A DNA stretch of 64,000 nucleotides from contig JAHISP010000026.1 of the NCBI GenBank assembly GCA_018818165.1, positions 54,427 to 118,426 on the forward strand. The letters run 5' to 3'. Source of the stretch: Bacteroidota bacterium (lineage in GTDB: Bacteria; Bacteroidota; Ignavibacteria; Ignavibacteriales; Melioribacteraceae). The position numbers and the translations under genes were made by a program. Below the pieces are notes generated by a model. That model worked only from the letters and a program-made list of their open reading frames with translations. It was not told the origin of the DNA and did no database searches. Every line of letters starts with the position of its first letter. Position 1 is the first letter of the stretch. This document shows positions 9,923 to 19,347 of this stretch, piece after piece.

Positions 9923-9951
9923 ATCTGGGATAACATTCTCCCAGATTTATT
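9918..9951. terminator. Bidirectional rho-independent terminator
   Basis: A perfect 13-bp inverted repeat, AATAAATCTGGGA (9918-9930) and TCCCAGATTTATT (9939-9951), has an eight-base loop and lies between convergent genes. The repeat is AT-rich outside a GGGA/TCCC core, so T-runs follow the stem on both strands. It overlaps the stop codon of the 9020-9922 gene. Confidence 0.8.
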
Positions 9952-9962
9952 TAAATAATTTT

Positions 9963-11663
9963 CTAAGCCTTCATTCGTAAACCATGTTCTTCGTGAATAA
10001 AAATCCAGCTAACAACTTTTCCTATATCTATCTTTCCAAAATTATTCCAATATTCCTTATTTCTAACATGCAATGAACTAGTATCCTCATCTGGAATTAA
10101 TTCAGCTTCGTGCATTAAATCTTGCAAACGATTTTGCCATCTAATGATATTTAATTCACGTAAATCTACCCAGCCATCCGAAGCCCATAAATCAATGTTC
10201 TTTTCTGTGATTTCAATTTCTTCTCTACCGCGGAATGGGGGAATTTTCATTGTGTTTCCACGTAATAAAGATTTTCCATCTGGGAGAAGAATTGGAATGC
10301 CAATTGAAATTATTTCACTACGCAATTTATCATCATTTTTAAGTAGCAAATAAGTCTTTTCTGATAAAATTTCAGAATTAGTATCAACAATTCCTTTCAT
10401 TGTACCTGCCACATGACGAAGTAAATTTATTTCATGTAATAATTTTGATAACCTCGGCGGACCAAGTAGCTCAAAAGCAACACTTTCGGTATTATGAATT
10501 TCTTCAAGTTTTGCTAATTTTTTAACAGCAAAGTTTTGCATAATTCCGGCTCTATATGTCGGTGACATTGAAGCATTATCAAGAGCATTTATAATGTCGT
10601 GTCCAGTATTTCCGCCTTTAACTTCATAAATAATTGTTTTTGAAATTTCTTCAGGAGTTACAAATTCCATTTGCCCTTGTGCTGTTATTGCCTCAAATTC
10701 TCCACGTGAAAATGTACCGTTTTCACCAGTATCAATAAAAACTGATTTAAGATTTTCTCCAGTTCCCTTAAATGGCATATCTAATTTAAACTTAAGATTA
10801 TCTTTTAATTCAACAGCACTTTCTAGAGGAATATCAATTAACTCTATTGGTTTTCCTCCTTTTGAAACTTCACCATAAATGATTTTCTTCCAAGCTATTG
10901 CTGCTGTTGGTTTAATCTCCTTTGTAATTGGTCCTTCGGGAGTTCTACCCATTAGAAATAATAATAATGTGTGAGCACCCGCCACAGAAGATTTGCTTAG
11001 TAAAACTCTGGAAGGTTTTTCTTCACTGTGCGTATAAGGAATATTTAATCCCATCCCACCAGTTCCACTAGTCCCAATTTTAACATACATTTTTGTATTA
11101 AACTTGAACATTGATGAATAAAGTATTTGAATGTGTCTAATTAGCTGCGGAATATACTGGTTGCAAAGAAGTTTTTCTGTTAACACAATCATTGATTCAG
11201 CAGATGGATTTGTTTCAATTTTTTGATGTATATCTCGGTACATTGTGTAAATATCCTGATATGCAATTCCAGTAGCCGCATTAACACTATCAATAATTAT
11301 ATCTGGCTTAAATTCCTCTAGCAATTTGTAAATTGAAGAGTTGTGGAGAATTTCATCGTTTAATTCCTCCATTGTATCACGCAAAACTATCTGACGAGTT
11401 TCTTTTTGTTCCAGAAGGTCAAGACGGTTTGCGTCTTTAAATTCGTGACGAACAAAAATATTTCCCCAGCGTGCAATAAAATAGTTTTCAGGCAAATGTG
11501 GGTAATCTCTTTTAAGATTAGCAACTTGTTCTTCAGCCTCACATTTCCTTAGAGAAGCGATAATAATTTGCTTGGGTTCTTCATCAATTAATTTGCGCGA
11601 TAAGCTGTTTCCAACTAAACCCCATCCACCAAAAAGGAGAACGGTTTTGTTTCTAATATCCAT
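9963..11663 (-). CDS. NAD(P)-binding Rossmann-fold protein, unknown substrate
   Basis: The 566-residue protein opens with NKTVLLFGGWGLVGNSLSRKLI, a GGxGxxG dinucleotide-binding fingerprint of the extended short-chain dehydrogenase/epimerase type. DIIIDSVNAATGIAYQDIY follows at the position where such proteins carry their cofactor-contact strand. A KIGTSGTGGMGLNIPYTHSEE segment lies where the active-site Ser is normally found, but no clean YxxxK pair was identified. The rest (about 300-566) has no domain I recognise. The length is well above usual epimerases. It is probably a cytoplasmic NAD(P)-dependent enzyme acting on an unknown substrate. It is divergent from the EIIA gene at 11838, with 174 bases between them. 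Confidence 0.65.
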   Translation of the reverse strand: MDIRNKTVLLFGGWGLVGNSLSRKLIDEEPKQIIIASLRKCEAEEQVANLKRDYPHLPENYFIARWGNIFVRHEFKDANRLDLLEQKETRQIVLRDTMEELNDEILHNSSIYKLLEEFKPDIIIDSVNAATGIAYQDIYTMYRDIHQKIETNPSAESMIVLTEKLLCNQYIPQLIRHIQILYSSMFKFNTKMYVKIGTSGTGGMGLNIPYTHSEEKPSRVLLSKSSVAGAHTLLLFLMGRTPEGPITKEIKPTAAIAWKKIIYGEVSKGGKPIELIDIPLESAVELKDNLKFKLDMPFKGTGENLKSVFIDTGENGTFSRGEFEAITAQGQMEFVTPEEISKTIIYEVKGGNTGHDIINALDNASMSPTYRAGIMQNFAVKKLAKLEEIHNTESVAFELLGPPRLSKLLHEINLLRHVAGTMKGIVDTNSEILSEKTYLLLKNDDKLRSEIISIGIPILLPDGKSLLRGNTMKIPPFRGREEIEITEKNIDLWASDGWVDLRELNIIRWQNRLQDLMHEAELIPDEDTSSLHVRNKEYWNNFGKIDIGKVVSWIFIHEEHGLRMKA

Positions 11664-11837
11664 TAAAACCTCGTTAAAATATTTTTTTATGAAACTAAAC
11701 TAAGATATAGAAGTATTTGAAGCAAGTAAAAATTGCGTGCAAAAACCATTTCTTTTTGTTATAATAATTATTGAAAAATAGGAATAGAATGACTCGTTCC
11801 TTAAATTTAATAATCAAAAAAAAATAATAATGTAAAA

Positions 11838-12311
11838 ATGAAAATTGTAGAAATACTAAAACTAGAAGAAATAAAAATTGATTTTACTGGAACAACAAAA
11901 GATTCAGTACTAAATGAAATGATTGATTCATTTATTGGTGATTCAAGAGTTTTAGATATTGAAAAAGTTAGAACTGTTGTTCTTGAAAGAGAAAAAATTA
12001 TGTCCACAGGTGTGGGCAATGGATTTGCAATTCCGCATGGCAAAACAAATATGGTTTCTGAAATGGTTGCAGGATTTGGCGTATTAAAAAATCCAATTGA
12101 ATTTGAAGCACTTGATGGAAACCCAGTAAATCTAATTTTTCTTTTAATAGGGCAGGAAGATGCTGTTGGCCAACATATTAAAATGTTAAGCAGAATCTCA
12201 AGAATAATGAATCAAGAAAATATTAGAACAAAATTAGCAAATGCAAATTCTGGAGAAGAAATACTCCAAATTTTCGATGAGCAAGATAGTAAGTATTTAG
12301 AACTTTCTTAA
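11838..12311 (+). CDS. PTS EIIA-like protein (fructose/Ntr type)
   Basis: The 157-residue cytoplasmic protein has the EIIA-Fru/Ntr fold signature GVGNGFAIPHGKT with the phospho-accepting His at residue 67. LIGQEDAVGQHIKMLSRISRIM follows, as in PtsN and FruA EIIA domains. No EIIB or EIIC is encoded nearby, which points to a regulatory PtsN-like role rather than sugar uptake; this is inference from family habits. hisS begins 21 bases downstream, so the gene may head an EIIA-hisS-rlmB transcription unit. Confidence 0.85.
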   Translation: MKIVEILKLEEIKIDFTGTTKDSVLNEMIDSFIGDSRVLDIEKVRTVVLEREKIMSTGVGNGFAIPHGKTNMVSEMVAGFGVLKNPIEFEALDGNPVNLIFLLIGQEDAVGQHIKMLSRISRIMNQENIRTKLANANSGEEILQIFDEQDSKYLELS

Positions 12312-12332
12312 TTCCAACAAAAAATAAAAACT

Positions 12333-13565
12333 ATGATTAAAGCTATAACTGGCACTAAAGATATTTTGCCAAGTGAAATTCCAAATTGGTATAACCTGGA
12401 AGATGTTGTTAAAAATATTATGAACTCCTTTAATTACAAGGAAATCAGGACTCCAATTTTTGAAGAAACACGTCTTTTTAGCCGTGGCATTGGCGAAGCT
12501 ACTGATATTGTTAGCAAAGAAATGTACACTTTTATTGATAGAAGTGAAACAAGCGTTACATTAAAACCAGAAATGACAGCTTCTGTTGTGCGCGCATTGC
12601 TTGAGCATTCTCTCGATAAACAATTTCAACTAAATAAACTATTTTACATTTCTCCTATGTTTCGTCAAGAAAGACCGCAAGCTGGGCGCTTTAGACAGTT
12701 TCACCAATTTGGCGCTGAAGCTCTTGGAAGCACAAGTCCAGCCTTAGATGCTGAGATGATAATTCTTGCTTATCAAATATTAAAAAAATTAGGCTTGTCA
12801 AATTTTGTTGTTAAAATTAATTCTTTAGGAATTCCTTCTTCGCGTGAAAATTATAAAAATCTGTTAAAGGAATATTTAGTAGATAAAAAACAGAACCTTT
12901 CTGAAGAAAGCCAAAAAAGATATGAGACAAACATTCTTCGTCTTTTTGATAGCAAGGATGAACGCGACCAAAAGATAATGGAAAATGCTCCACTGTTAAT
13001 TGAACATTTGGATGATGAATCACTTGAGCATTTTGATGAAGTAAAACAAATGCTACTTGCTGCTGGAATTCCTTTTGAAGTTGACCCAAAATTAGTTCGC
13101 GGATTGGATTACTACACTCACACAACATTTGAATTAGTAAGCGGAAGTGTTGGCTCACAATCAGCTTTGTGTGGCGGTGGACGTTATGATTTGCTAGTAA
13201 ATCAACTTGGCGAACGCGACGTTCCAGGAATTGGTTTTGCTGCCGGAATTGAAAGAATTTTACTTGCAATGGAAAATGAAAAAGTCATTACTGAAATAAA
13301 ACCACAGATTGATTTTTACATTGTTCGTCTAGAAAAAGAACTGAATAAAAAAGTTTTTGAAATTGCTACTAAACTCCGTGAAAATAATTCAGTTGAGTTT
13401 GATTACACACAACGCAGTGTTAAAGCACAGATGCGCGAAGCTAATAGACTTGGCGCAAAAAATGTTCTTATAATTGGTGGTGAAGAATTTGAACGTGGAA
13501 CTGCTGTGCTAAAAAATATGGAAGATGGTTCACAAGAAGAAATTTTATTGTCGGAGATAAAATGA
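12333..13565 (+). CDS. hisS: Histidyl-tRNA synthetase
   Basis: This class II aminoacyl-tRNA synthetase charges tRNA-His. The 410-residue protein shows motif 2 in FRQERPQAGRFRQFHQFG, the histidine-specific LVRGLDYYTHTTFELVS loop, and motif 3 in GIGFAAGIERILLAM. The C-terminal anticodon-binding domain covers about residues 325-410. The length is normal. The ATG at 12333 agrees with the usual N-terminus (KAITGTKDILPSE). The stop overlaps the rlmB start in an ATGA, implying translational coupling. Confidence 0.96.
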   Translation: MIKAITGTKDILPSEIPNWYNLEDVVKNIMNSFNYKEIRTPIFEETRLFSRGIGEATDIVSKEMYTFIDRSETSVTLKPEMTASVVRALLEHSLDKQFQLNKLFYISPMFRQERPQAGRFRQFHQFGAEALGSTSPALDAEMIILAYQILKKLGLSNFVVKINSLGIPSSRENYKNLLKEYLVDKKQNLSEESQKRYETNILRLFDSKDERDQKIMENAPLLIEHLDDESLEHFDEVKQMLLAAGIPFEVDPKLVRGLDYYTHTTFELVSGSVGSQSALCGGGRYDLLVNQLGERDVPGIGFAAGIERILLAMENEKVITEIKPQIDFYIVRLEKELNKKVFEIATKLRENNSVEFDYTQRSVKAQMREANRLGAKNVLIIGGEEFERGTAVLKNMEDGSQEEILLSEIK

Positions 13566-14302
13566 GAAAAGTAATTGGACGTAAACCAGTTTTAGAAGCA
13601 CTTATTGCTGGTGATGAAATAGATAGAATTTTACTCTCTTTTGGTTTGAAAGGTACAGTAATTGATTCAATTTTAAAAGAAGCAAAAAAAAATAGAATTA
13701 AAGTTTCTCAACTTCCTCCAAACAAATTTAAAGAACACGAAGATGGATTAAACACACAAGGAATTATAGCATATATTCGTGATATAAAATTATGGGAAGT
13801 AAAAGAGTTAATAAGTGAAGCAAAGAAGAGCGAAAATCCTTTAATATTGCTTTTAGATGAAATTCAAGATACACACAATATGGGTGCCGTTTTTAGAAGT
13901 GCTGAAGCAAGTGGAGTTGATGGAATTATAATTACCGAACGAAACACTGCCCCTTTAAATGAGACCGTTGAAAAGACTTCTGCGGGCGCAATTTCGCACG
14001 TAAAAATTTCACAAGTATCAAATATGTTTCAAGCAATGGAATTGTTAAAGGAGAATGGTTTTTGGATTTATGGTTCATCTCTTGGAAAAAATTCAAAAAA
14101 ATATACACAACTTAATTATAAAGGTGCCACTGCAATAGTTGTTGGCAATGAAGAAAAGGGAATTAGAAAAAGTGTTGCGGATAATTGTGATGATTTAATC
14201 TATATTCCAATGCTTGGAAAAACACAATCGCTTAATGTTTCAGTCGCAACTGGAATTATACTTTATGAAGTTGTGAGACAAAGAGAGTCGGATAAAAAAT
14301 AG
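13562..14302 (+). CDS. rlmB: TrmH/SpoU-family RNA 2'-O-methyltransferase, RlmB-like
   Basis: The 246-residue enzyme has an N-terminal substrate-binding domain beginning VIGRKPVLEALIAG. A SpoU catalytic domain follows, with the knot motifs LLLDEIQDTHNMGAVFRSAE, AIVVGNEEKGI and IPMLGKTQSLNVSVATGI. RlmB methylates the 2'-O of a 23S rRNA guanosine (G2251 in E. coli) using S-adenosylmethionine. Other TrmH-family members look alike, so the exact target is less certain than the family. It overlaps hisS by four bases. Confidence 0.88.
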   Translation: MRKVIGRKPVLEALIAGDEIDRILLSFGLKGTVIDSILKEAKKNRIKVSQLPPNKFKEHEDGLNTQGIIAYIRDIKLWEVKELISEAKKSENPLILLLDEIQDTHNMGAVFRSAEASGVDGIIITERNTAPLNETVEKTSAGAISHVKISQVSNMFQAMELLKENGFWIYGSSLGKNSKKYTQLNYKGATAIVVGNEEKGIRKSVADNCDDLIYIPMLGKTQSLNVSVATGIILYEVVRQRESDKK

Positions 14303-14318
14303 ACTGGAATGTTATTTA

Positions 14319-14342
14319 TTAAGTACTTAAATTAGTACGTAA
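14319..14342. promoter_or_regulatory. Candidate YefM-YoeB operator
   Basis: A perfect 12-bp palindrome TTAAGTACTTAA (14319-14330) is followed by a second, shorter GTAC-centred palindrome (14335-14338). Their centres are 12 bp apart. This long-plus-short arrangement of GTAC-cored palindromes just upstream of the antitoxin start resembles the autoregulatory operator described for yefM-yoeB in E. coli. Confidence 0.5.
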
Positions 14343-14365
14343 ACAATAAATATTTGAGTAGCATT

Positions 14366-14620
14366 ATGATAGCAGCAAATTATACGGAGTTTAGAACCGA
14401 TTTAAAAAGGTACCTTGATGATGTGGAAGATAACAACGAAACCTTGATTTTAAAACGTAAGACAGGAAAGGGAACTGTTTTAATCTCACTTGACGAATAC
14501 AACTCCATCATGGAAACGGTTCATTTATTTAGTTCCAAAGCAAATGCTGATAGATTATATGAATCAATTAAGCAGATGAAAGACGGAAAGGGCTTTGCTA
14601 AAGACTTGGTTGAAGATTAA
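14366..14620 (+). CDS. yefM: YefM/Phd-family antitoxin
   Basis: The 84-residue antitoxin neutralises the adjacent YoeB RNase and should repress its own operon. The sequence ANYTEFRTDLKRYLDDV corresponds to the DNA-binding Phd/YefM N-terminus. VLISLDEYNSIMETVHLFSS and NADRLYESIKQMKDGKG match the YefM core and toxin-wrapping C-terminus. The ATG at 14366 gives the usual N-terminus, whereas a TTG at 14354 would add four residues. The stop overlaps the toxin start by one base (TAATG). The palindromes upstream are candidate operator sites. Confidence 0.9.
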   Translation: MIAANYTEFRTDLKRYLDDVEDNNETLILKRKTGKGTVLISLDEYNSIMETVHLFSSKANADRLYESIKQMKDGKGFAKDLVED

Positions 14621-14877
14621 TGAGAATTATTTTCACAAAAAACTCGTGGGAAGATTATACTTCTTGGGTAAATGAGGATAAAAAAACACTTCAAAAAATA
14701 AACATACTGATCAAAGATATTCAAAGAAATCCGTTTGAAGGCAAAGGAAAACCAGAACCTTTAAAATATGATTTAGCCGGCTTTTGGTCTAGAAGAATTG
14801 ACAGAGAACATAGATTAGTTTATAGGTTTGAAAATAACGAAATATTGATTTATAGCTGCAGGTATCATTACGATTAA
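14620..14877 (+). CDS. yoeB: YoeB-family toxin (ribosome-dependent mRNA interferase)
   Basis: The 85-residue RelE-superfamily toxin cleaves mRNA on the ribosome when not bound by YefM. It aligns without gaps to the E. coli YoeB pattern: KINILIKDIQRNPFEGKGKPEPLK, then GFWSRRIDREHRLVYR, then the terminal CRYHYD. The catalytic residues Glu46, Arg65 and His83 fall at the same numbers as in E. coli YoeB, so the toxin looks intact. It is translationally coupled to the antitoxin through a TAATG overlap. Confidence 0.93.
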   Translation: MRIIFTKNSWEDYTSWVNEDKKTLQKINILIKDIQRNPFEGKGKPEPLKYDLAGFWSRRIDREHRLVYRFENNEILIYSCRYHYD

Positions 14878-14951
14878 TAGTATAAAAATTAATAAAAATA
14901 CTATTTATCAAAAAAAAAAATACTCTCTTCTTTTTGGTTTAATTTAACTAA

Positions 14952-15512
14952 TTAATTTCCCAAATTTGTTGAATCTCGTTTAGCTTTTATTTTGTGGTAA
15001 TTTTTATAATATTCAATTCGTTCATAATTTGCTTTGTTATTAAAAATGTATTCAGATTTGCCACCATAAATAATTCCTAAAACGAAAGTTACAAATCCTA
15101 CTAGTAATCCAACTGAGGCACCAACAAAGGCTGGGCCGATATCACCTCCAACCCCTGCAAGCTTAACAAAAATGAAAGCAGAAAGAATTGTAGTTCCAAA
15201 TCCAAGGAAAAAACCTTCAGCAATGGCTCCAATCCAATGTTTTATTACAACTTTTTCAACATCTGCCAACGGAATAGAGAGTGTATCATTTTCCGCGCAA
15301 TAATAAAGTGAGTCACCTTTTACATTAGCATAGTTAACGGAGAGATCATCTCCATTCAGAAAAATTATTTTGGAACTGTTTCTTGAGCAATAATGGTTAA
15401 AGTTACTATAATCTATTGGAGAAGCATCTTTATTAGTTGTCAGATTAATAGTTGAACAACTCATAGTAAAAATTGCAAAAATTAGGATTAAAACTAATGA
15501 CTTAAAGCCCAT
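14952..15512 (-). CDS. Putative lipoprotein with glycine-rich membrane segments
   Basis: The function is unknown. From the ATG at 15512 the protein is 186 residues and begins MGFKSLVLILIFAIFTMSCST, a lipoprotein signal with Cys19 as the likely lipidated residue. A longer frame starting at 15596 would place 28 residues before the signal and is less likely. A short beta-rich part follows. Then come two hydrophobic glycine-rich segments (IGAIAEGFFLGFGTTILSAF and AFVGASVGLLVGFVTFVLGI) and a charged tail. The hydrophobic pair resembles glycine-zipper helices. It is divergent from the suf operon. Confidence 0.6.
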   Translation of the reverse strand: MGFKSLVLILIFAIFTMSCSTINLTTNKDASPIDYSNFNHYCSRNSSKIIFLNGDDLSVNYANVKGDSLYYCAENDTLSIPLADVEKVVIKHWIGAIAEGFFLGFGTTILSAFIFVKLAGVGGDIGPAFVGASVGLLVGFVTFVLGIIYGGKSEYIFNNKANYERIEYYKNYHKIKAKRDSTNLGN

Positions 15513-15583
15513 AACAGTCTCAATAAATTGATAAAATATTTGTAACAATATAATAAAAAGGAGAAACTTATCGGCATGCAATT

Positions 15584-15618
15584 TCAATCTTGACATTATT
15601 TTCCAGATTGATTATGTT
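15584..15618 (+). promoter_or_regulatory. suf operon promoter with overlapping inverted repeat
   Basis: TTGACA (15590-15595), a 17-bp spacer and TATGTT (15613-15618) form a sigma-70-like promoter about 80 bases before sufB. An inverted repeat TCAATCT (15584-15590)-N14-AGATTGA (15605-15611) brackets the spacer. That placement suits a repressor, and the Rrf2-family gene at the end of the operon is the obvious candidate. Confidence 0.45.
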
Positions 15619-15697
15619 TGATATACAAATTTAAATTATGTAATGAAAATGAGTTAATTAGCTTATTATTTTAAGTAAAAACTCTAGGAGAAAGTTA

Positions 15698-17173
15698 ATG
15701 GAAGTTGCATCTGGAAAAAGTGAAAAATCATTATCAGATGAAAAATTAATAAATGAATTTACCGATTCGGAATATAAATGGGGATTCGTTACTGATATTG
15801 AATCCGATGATTTTGCAAAAGGATTAAGCGAAGATGTTGTTCGTAAAATTTCTGCAATTAAAAAAGAACCTGAATGGATGACAGAATATCGTGTAAAAGC
15901 ATATAAGCACTGGTTAACATTAAAAGAACCCAAGTGGCCAAATGTTAAATATCCAGAAATTGATTTTCAAGATATACGTTATTATTCCGCACCTAAAAAG
16001 CAGCCGCAATTGGAAAGTTTGGATGAGGTTGATCCAGAATTATTAAGAACATTTGAAAAACTTGGAATTCCAATTGAAGAACAGAAAAAATTTGCAAACG
16101 TTGCTGTTGATGCGGTTTTCGATTCGGTTTCTGTAAAAACAACATTTCAAGCTACTTTAAAAGAAAAGGGAATTATATTTTCTCCACTTTCAGAAGCTTT
16201 AAAAGAACATCCAGAATTGGTAAAAGAATATTTTGGTTCAGTTGTTCCTTACACCGATAATTTTTATGCATCGCTAAATGCTGCAGTTTTTAGCGAAGGT
16301 TCGTTCGTATATATTCCAAAAGGAGTTCGTTGCCCAATGGAACTTTCCACATATTTCAGAATTAATGCAATGGATACGGGGCAGTTTGAGCGAACTTTAG
16401 TTATTGCTGATGAAGGCGCGTATGTTAGTTATCTTGAAGGATGCACTGCTCCTATGCGTGATAACAATCAATTGCACGCTGCTGTTGTTGAATTAGTTGC
16501 AAAAAAAGATGCCGAAATTAAATATTCCACTGTCCAAAACTGGTATCCAGGCGATAAAGATGGAAAAGGTGGAATTTACAATTTTGTTACTAAACGTGGA
16601 GTTTGTGATGGCGACAATTCAAAAATTTCCTGGACTCAAGTAGAAACTGGCTCCGCTATTACTTGGAAATATCCAAGTACAATTTTAAAAGGTGATAATT
16701 CAGTGGGTGAATTTTATTCAGTTGCTGTTACAAATAATTTTCAGCAAGCAGATACTGGAACTAAAATGATTCACCTTGGAAAGAACACAAAAAGTACAAT
16801 TGTTTCAAAAGGTATTTCTGCAGGACGAAGCAATAATTCCTATCGTGGATTGGTGAAAATTGGAAAAAATGCTGATGGCGCAAGAAATTATTCTCAATGC
16901 GATTCAATGTTAATGAGCGATAAATGTGGTGCGCATACTTTCCCATATCTTGAAATAGATAACAACAATTCAACAGTTGAGCATGAAGCAACAACCTCCA
17001 AAGTTAGCGAAGACCAAATATTTTATCTTAACCAAAGAGGAATATCAACCGAAGATGCAGTGAATCTTATTGTAAATGGATTTTGCAAGGAAGTATTTAA
17101 ACAGCTTCCAATGGAATTTGCAGTAGAAGCAACAAAACTTTTAGCACTTAGTCTTGAAGGAAGTGTTGGATAA
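15698..17173 (+). CDS. sufB: Fe-S cluster assembly scaffold protein SufB
   Basis: SufB is the scaffold subunit of the SufBCD complex that builds Fe-S clusters in the cytoplasm. The 491-residue protein has the conserved N-terminal region with YSAPKKQP, the beta-helix core with [20 protein letters not shown], and [16 protein letters not shown], which contains the Cys equivalent to the essential E. coli SufB Cys405. The C-terminal helices contain [13 protein letters not shown]. The start at 15698 follows AGGAGAAAG. It is the first gene of the suf operon; sufC follows after 93 bases. Confidence 0.96.
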   Translation: MEVASGKSEKSLSDEKLINEFTDSEYKWGFVTDIESDDFAKGLSEDVVRKISAIKKEPEWMTEYRVKAYKHWLTLKEPKWPNVKYPEIDFQDIRYYSAPKKQPQLESLDEVDPELLRTFEKLGIPIEEQKKFANVAVDAVFDSVSVKTTFQATLKEKGIIFSPLSEALKEHPELVKEYFGSVVPYTDNFYASLNAAVFSEGSFVYIPKGVRCPMELSTYFRINAMDTGQFERTLVIADEGAYVSYLEGCTAPMRDNNQLHAAVVELVAKKDAEIKYSTVQNWYPGDKDGKGGIYNFVTKRGVCDGDNSKISWTQVETGSAITWKYPSTILKGDNSVGEFYSVAVTNNFQQADTGTKMIHLGKNTKSTIVSKGISAGRSNNSYRGLVKIGKNADGARNYSQCDSMLMSDKCGAHTFPYLEIDNNNSTVEHEATTSKVSEDQIFYLNQRGISTEDAVNLIVNGFCKEVFKQLPMEFAVEATKLLALSLEGSVG

Positions 17174-17266
17174 AGATACGAGAATCGAAAGTCGTGAATC
17201 GTGAATTGGAATTAATGCAGATTGTTTGTAATCTGAGATTAAAAATGAGAAATATTAGGAAAAAAA

Positions 17267-18016
17267 ATGATATCAATTAAAAATTTAAAAGCTGAAATTG
17301 ACAATAAAGAAATTTTACGTGGACTTGATCTGCAAGTAAATGCTGGTGAAGTTCATGCAATTATGGGACCAAATGGTTCTGGAAAATCTACACTGGCAAA
17401 TGTTTTGACAGGAAACGAAAATTATGAAGTAACTGGAGGCGAAGTAACTTTTAACGGAAAAAATTTACTCAATCTCGCTCCAGAGGATAGAGCACGAGAA
17501 AGATTATTTCTTGGCTTCCAATATCCGGTTGAAATTCCAGGCGTAAGTAATGCAATATTTTTACAGACAGCTATTAACGAAATTAGAAAGTATAATAACC
17601 AAGAAGAAATTACTCCAAAAGAATTTTTGGATAGAATGAAAGAAAAAGCAAAAGTTGTAGGAATGGATAGTTCATTAATTAGTCGTTCTGTTAATACAGG
17701 CTTTTCTGGTGGTGAGAAAAAGAAGAATGAAATATTTCAACTTTTAATGCTAAATCCAAAACTTGCTATTTTAGATGAAACTGATTCTGGGCTTGATATT
17801 GATGCCCTTCGCATTGTTTCACAAGGTGTTAATGAATTTAAAAATAAAGATAATGCAGTAATTCTTGTTACGCATTATCAACGTTTACTTGATTATATAA
17901 TTCCAGATTTTATCCATGTTTTATATAATGGAAAAATAATTAAATCTGGTGGAAAAGAGTTGGCTCTTGAGCTTGAAGAGAAAGGTTACGATTGGATTAC
18001 AAAAGGTGAAAAATAA
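17267..18016 (+). CDS. sufC: Fe-S cluster assembly ATPase SufC
   Basis: The 249-residue ABC-type ATPase powers SufBCD. It carries Walker A GPNGSGKST, the Q-loop FLGFQYPVEIPG, the signature FSGGEKKKNEIFQ, and Walker B AILDETDSGLDIDAL, where the DETDSGLD wording is characteristic of SufC. The length is typical. The gene ends in a TAATG overlap with sufD. The 93-base gap before it contains a small imperfect hairpin (17218-17235) and GAATCG/GTGAAT short repeats but no gene. Confidence 0.96.
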   Translation: MISIKNLKAEIDNKEILRGLDLQVNAGEVHAIMGPNGSGKSTLANVLTGNENYEVTGGEVTFNGKNLLNLAPEDRARERLFLGFQYPVEIPGVSNAIFLQTAINEIRKYNNQEEITPKEFLDRMKEKAKVVGMDSSLISRSVNTGFSGGEKKKNEIFQLLMLNPKLAILDETDSGLDIDALRIVSQGVNEFKNKDNAVILVTHYQRLLDYIIPDFIHVLYNGKIIKSGGKELALELEEKGYDWITKGEK

Positions 18017-19347
18017 TGAGTGTTGAAGTACAAAAGAGAAATCCAATTGAGAATTTTGTAGCAAGTGCTGAAAGCGTTTGTGAACTTAACCAAAATATTA
18101 AACTCAAAGAAATACAATTACTTGCAAAAAATAATTTGCTTAATTCTCAATTCCCAACTCTTAAAACAGAGGAATGGAAGTACACAAATCTTAAAAAATT
18201 GTTGAGCTATGATTTTGCAAATTCATCAAGCATGGAGAAAGTTGTCGTTTCAAATAATGAAATTGATAAACTTAAATCCAGTTCTTTTGATTCCCATTTA
18301 CTTGTATTTGTAAACGGAATATTTGAGAAAGAGCTTTCGGACTATTCTGAACTTTCAAATCAAATTTTTATTAGTACTATTTCAGAGGCGTTTGAAAGTG
18401 ATAATGAATTAGTTAAAAAATATTTTTCAAAAATATCAATGGAAAATACAAGTTTTGATTTCCTAAATTTGTCAAATTTTGTGGGTGGATTATTTATACA
18501 TATTCCTAAAAATGTTGTTATTGAAAAACCAATACAAATATTAAATATTACTGGTAATGCTGGGGATATTTCATTTAGCTCTTCGCGTAATTTAATTATT
18601 GCTGATGAAAACAGTGAATCTACTTTTGTTCAAAAACATGTTGGATTAAAAGGTGAAATTTATTTTAATAACATTTCAACTGAGATATATGTTGAAAAAA
18701 ACGGAATACTAAATTTTTACAATTTACAGTTAGATAATGATGATTCGTATCATTTTGAAAAAACAGATGTTATTCAAAATAGAGACAGTCAATTTCATCA
18801 TTACAATTTTACATTTGGCGGAAAATTAGTACGAAATGACATAAACGCAAAACTTGATGCTGAAAACATTGAATGTACTTTAAATGGATTATACATTGCT
18901 AATGACAATCAGCATATTGATAACTCTACTTTTATAGACCACGCAAAGCCTCATAGTACAAGTAATCAATTATATAAAGGTATTTTGGATGATTCATCTC
19001 ACGGAGTTTTTGCTGGCAAAATTCTGGTTGCAAGAGATGCACAATTAACAAACGCATATCAAAACAGTAATACAATTCTTTTATCAAAAGAAGCAAAAGT
19101 TGATACAAAGCCACAATTAGAAATTTATGCTGATGATGTAAAATGTACTCATGGCGCAACTGTTGGTCAGCTTGATGAATCTGCTTTGTTTTATATTTTA
19201 TCTCGTGGAATTCCACGAGAGAAGGCAAAATCAATGCTCATTGCAGCATTCGCAGAAAGTGTTCTTTCAGATTTAAAAATTGATGCACTAAAAAATGAGA
19301 TAAGTCATTTAATATTTGAACATCTAAACAGAGATGAAATTTTATGA
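18016..19347 (+). CDS. sufD: Fe-S cluster assembly protein SufD
   Basis: SufD pairs with SufB in the cytoplasmic SufBC2D complex. The 443-residue protein has the N-terminal motif EEWKYTNLKKL and the beta-helix core. The C-terminal stretch DDVKCTHGATVGQLDESALFY includes the His that corresponds to the functionally important His360 of E. coli SufD. Start and stop overlap sufC and sufS by one and four bases, consistent with coupled translation. Confidence 0.95.
   Translation: MSVEVQKRNPIENFVASAESVCELNQNIKLKEIQLLAKNNLLNSQFPTLKTEEWKYTNLKKLLSYDFANSSSMEKVVVSNNEIDKLKSSSFDSHLLVFVNGIFEKELSDYSELSNQIFISTISEAFESDNELVKKYFSKISMENTSFDFLNLSNFVGGLFIHIPKNVVIEKPIQILNITGNAGDISFSSSRNLIIADENSESTFVQKHVGLKGEIYFNNISTEIYVEKNGILNFYNLQLDNDDSYHFEKTDVIQNRDSQFHHYNFTFGGKLVRNDINAKLDAENIECTLNGLYIANDNQHIDNSTFIDHAKPHSTSNQLYKGILDDSSHGVFAGKILVARDAQLTNAYQNSNTILLSKEAKVDTKPQLEIYADDVKCTHGATVGQLDESALFYILSRGIPREKAKSMLIAAFAESVLSDLKIDALKNEISHLIFEHLNRDEIL

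Noticed and set aside
12817..13269. 150-codon open frame on the minus strand inside hisS
   Set aside because: It lies wholly antisense to a conserved synthetase gene and its translation has no recognisable domain.
15513..15596. 28-residue N-terminal extension of the lipoprotein gene at 14952
   Set aside because: It would bury the lipoprotein signal peptide; the ATG at 15512 gives a standard lipobox position.
17174..17266. Repeat-like bases (GAATCG, GTGAAT) and a small hairpin between sufB and sufC
   Set aside because: Too short and imperfect to name as an element or terminator; sufC is clearly part of the same operon.
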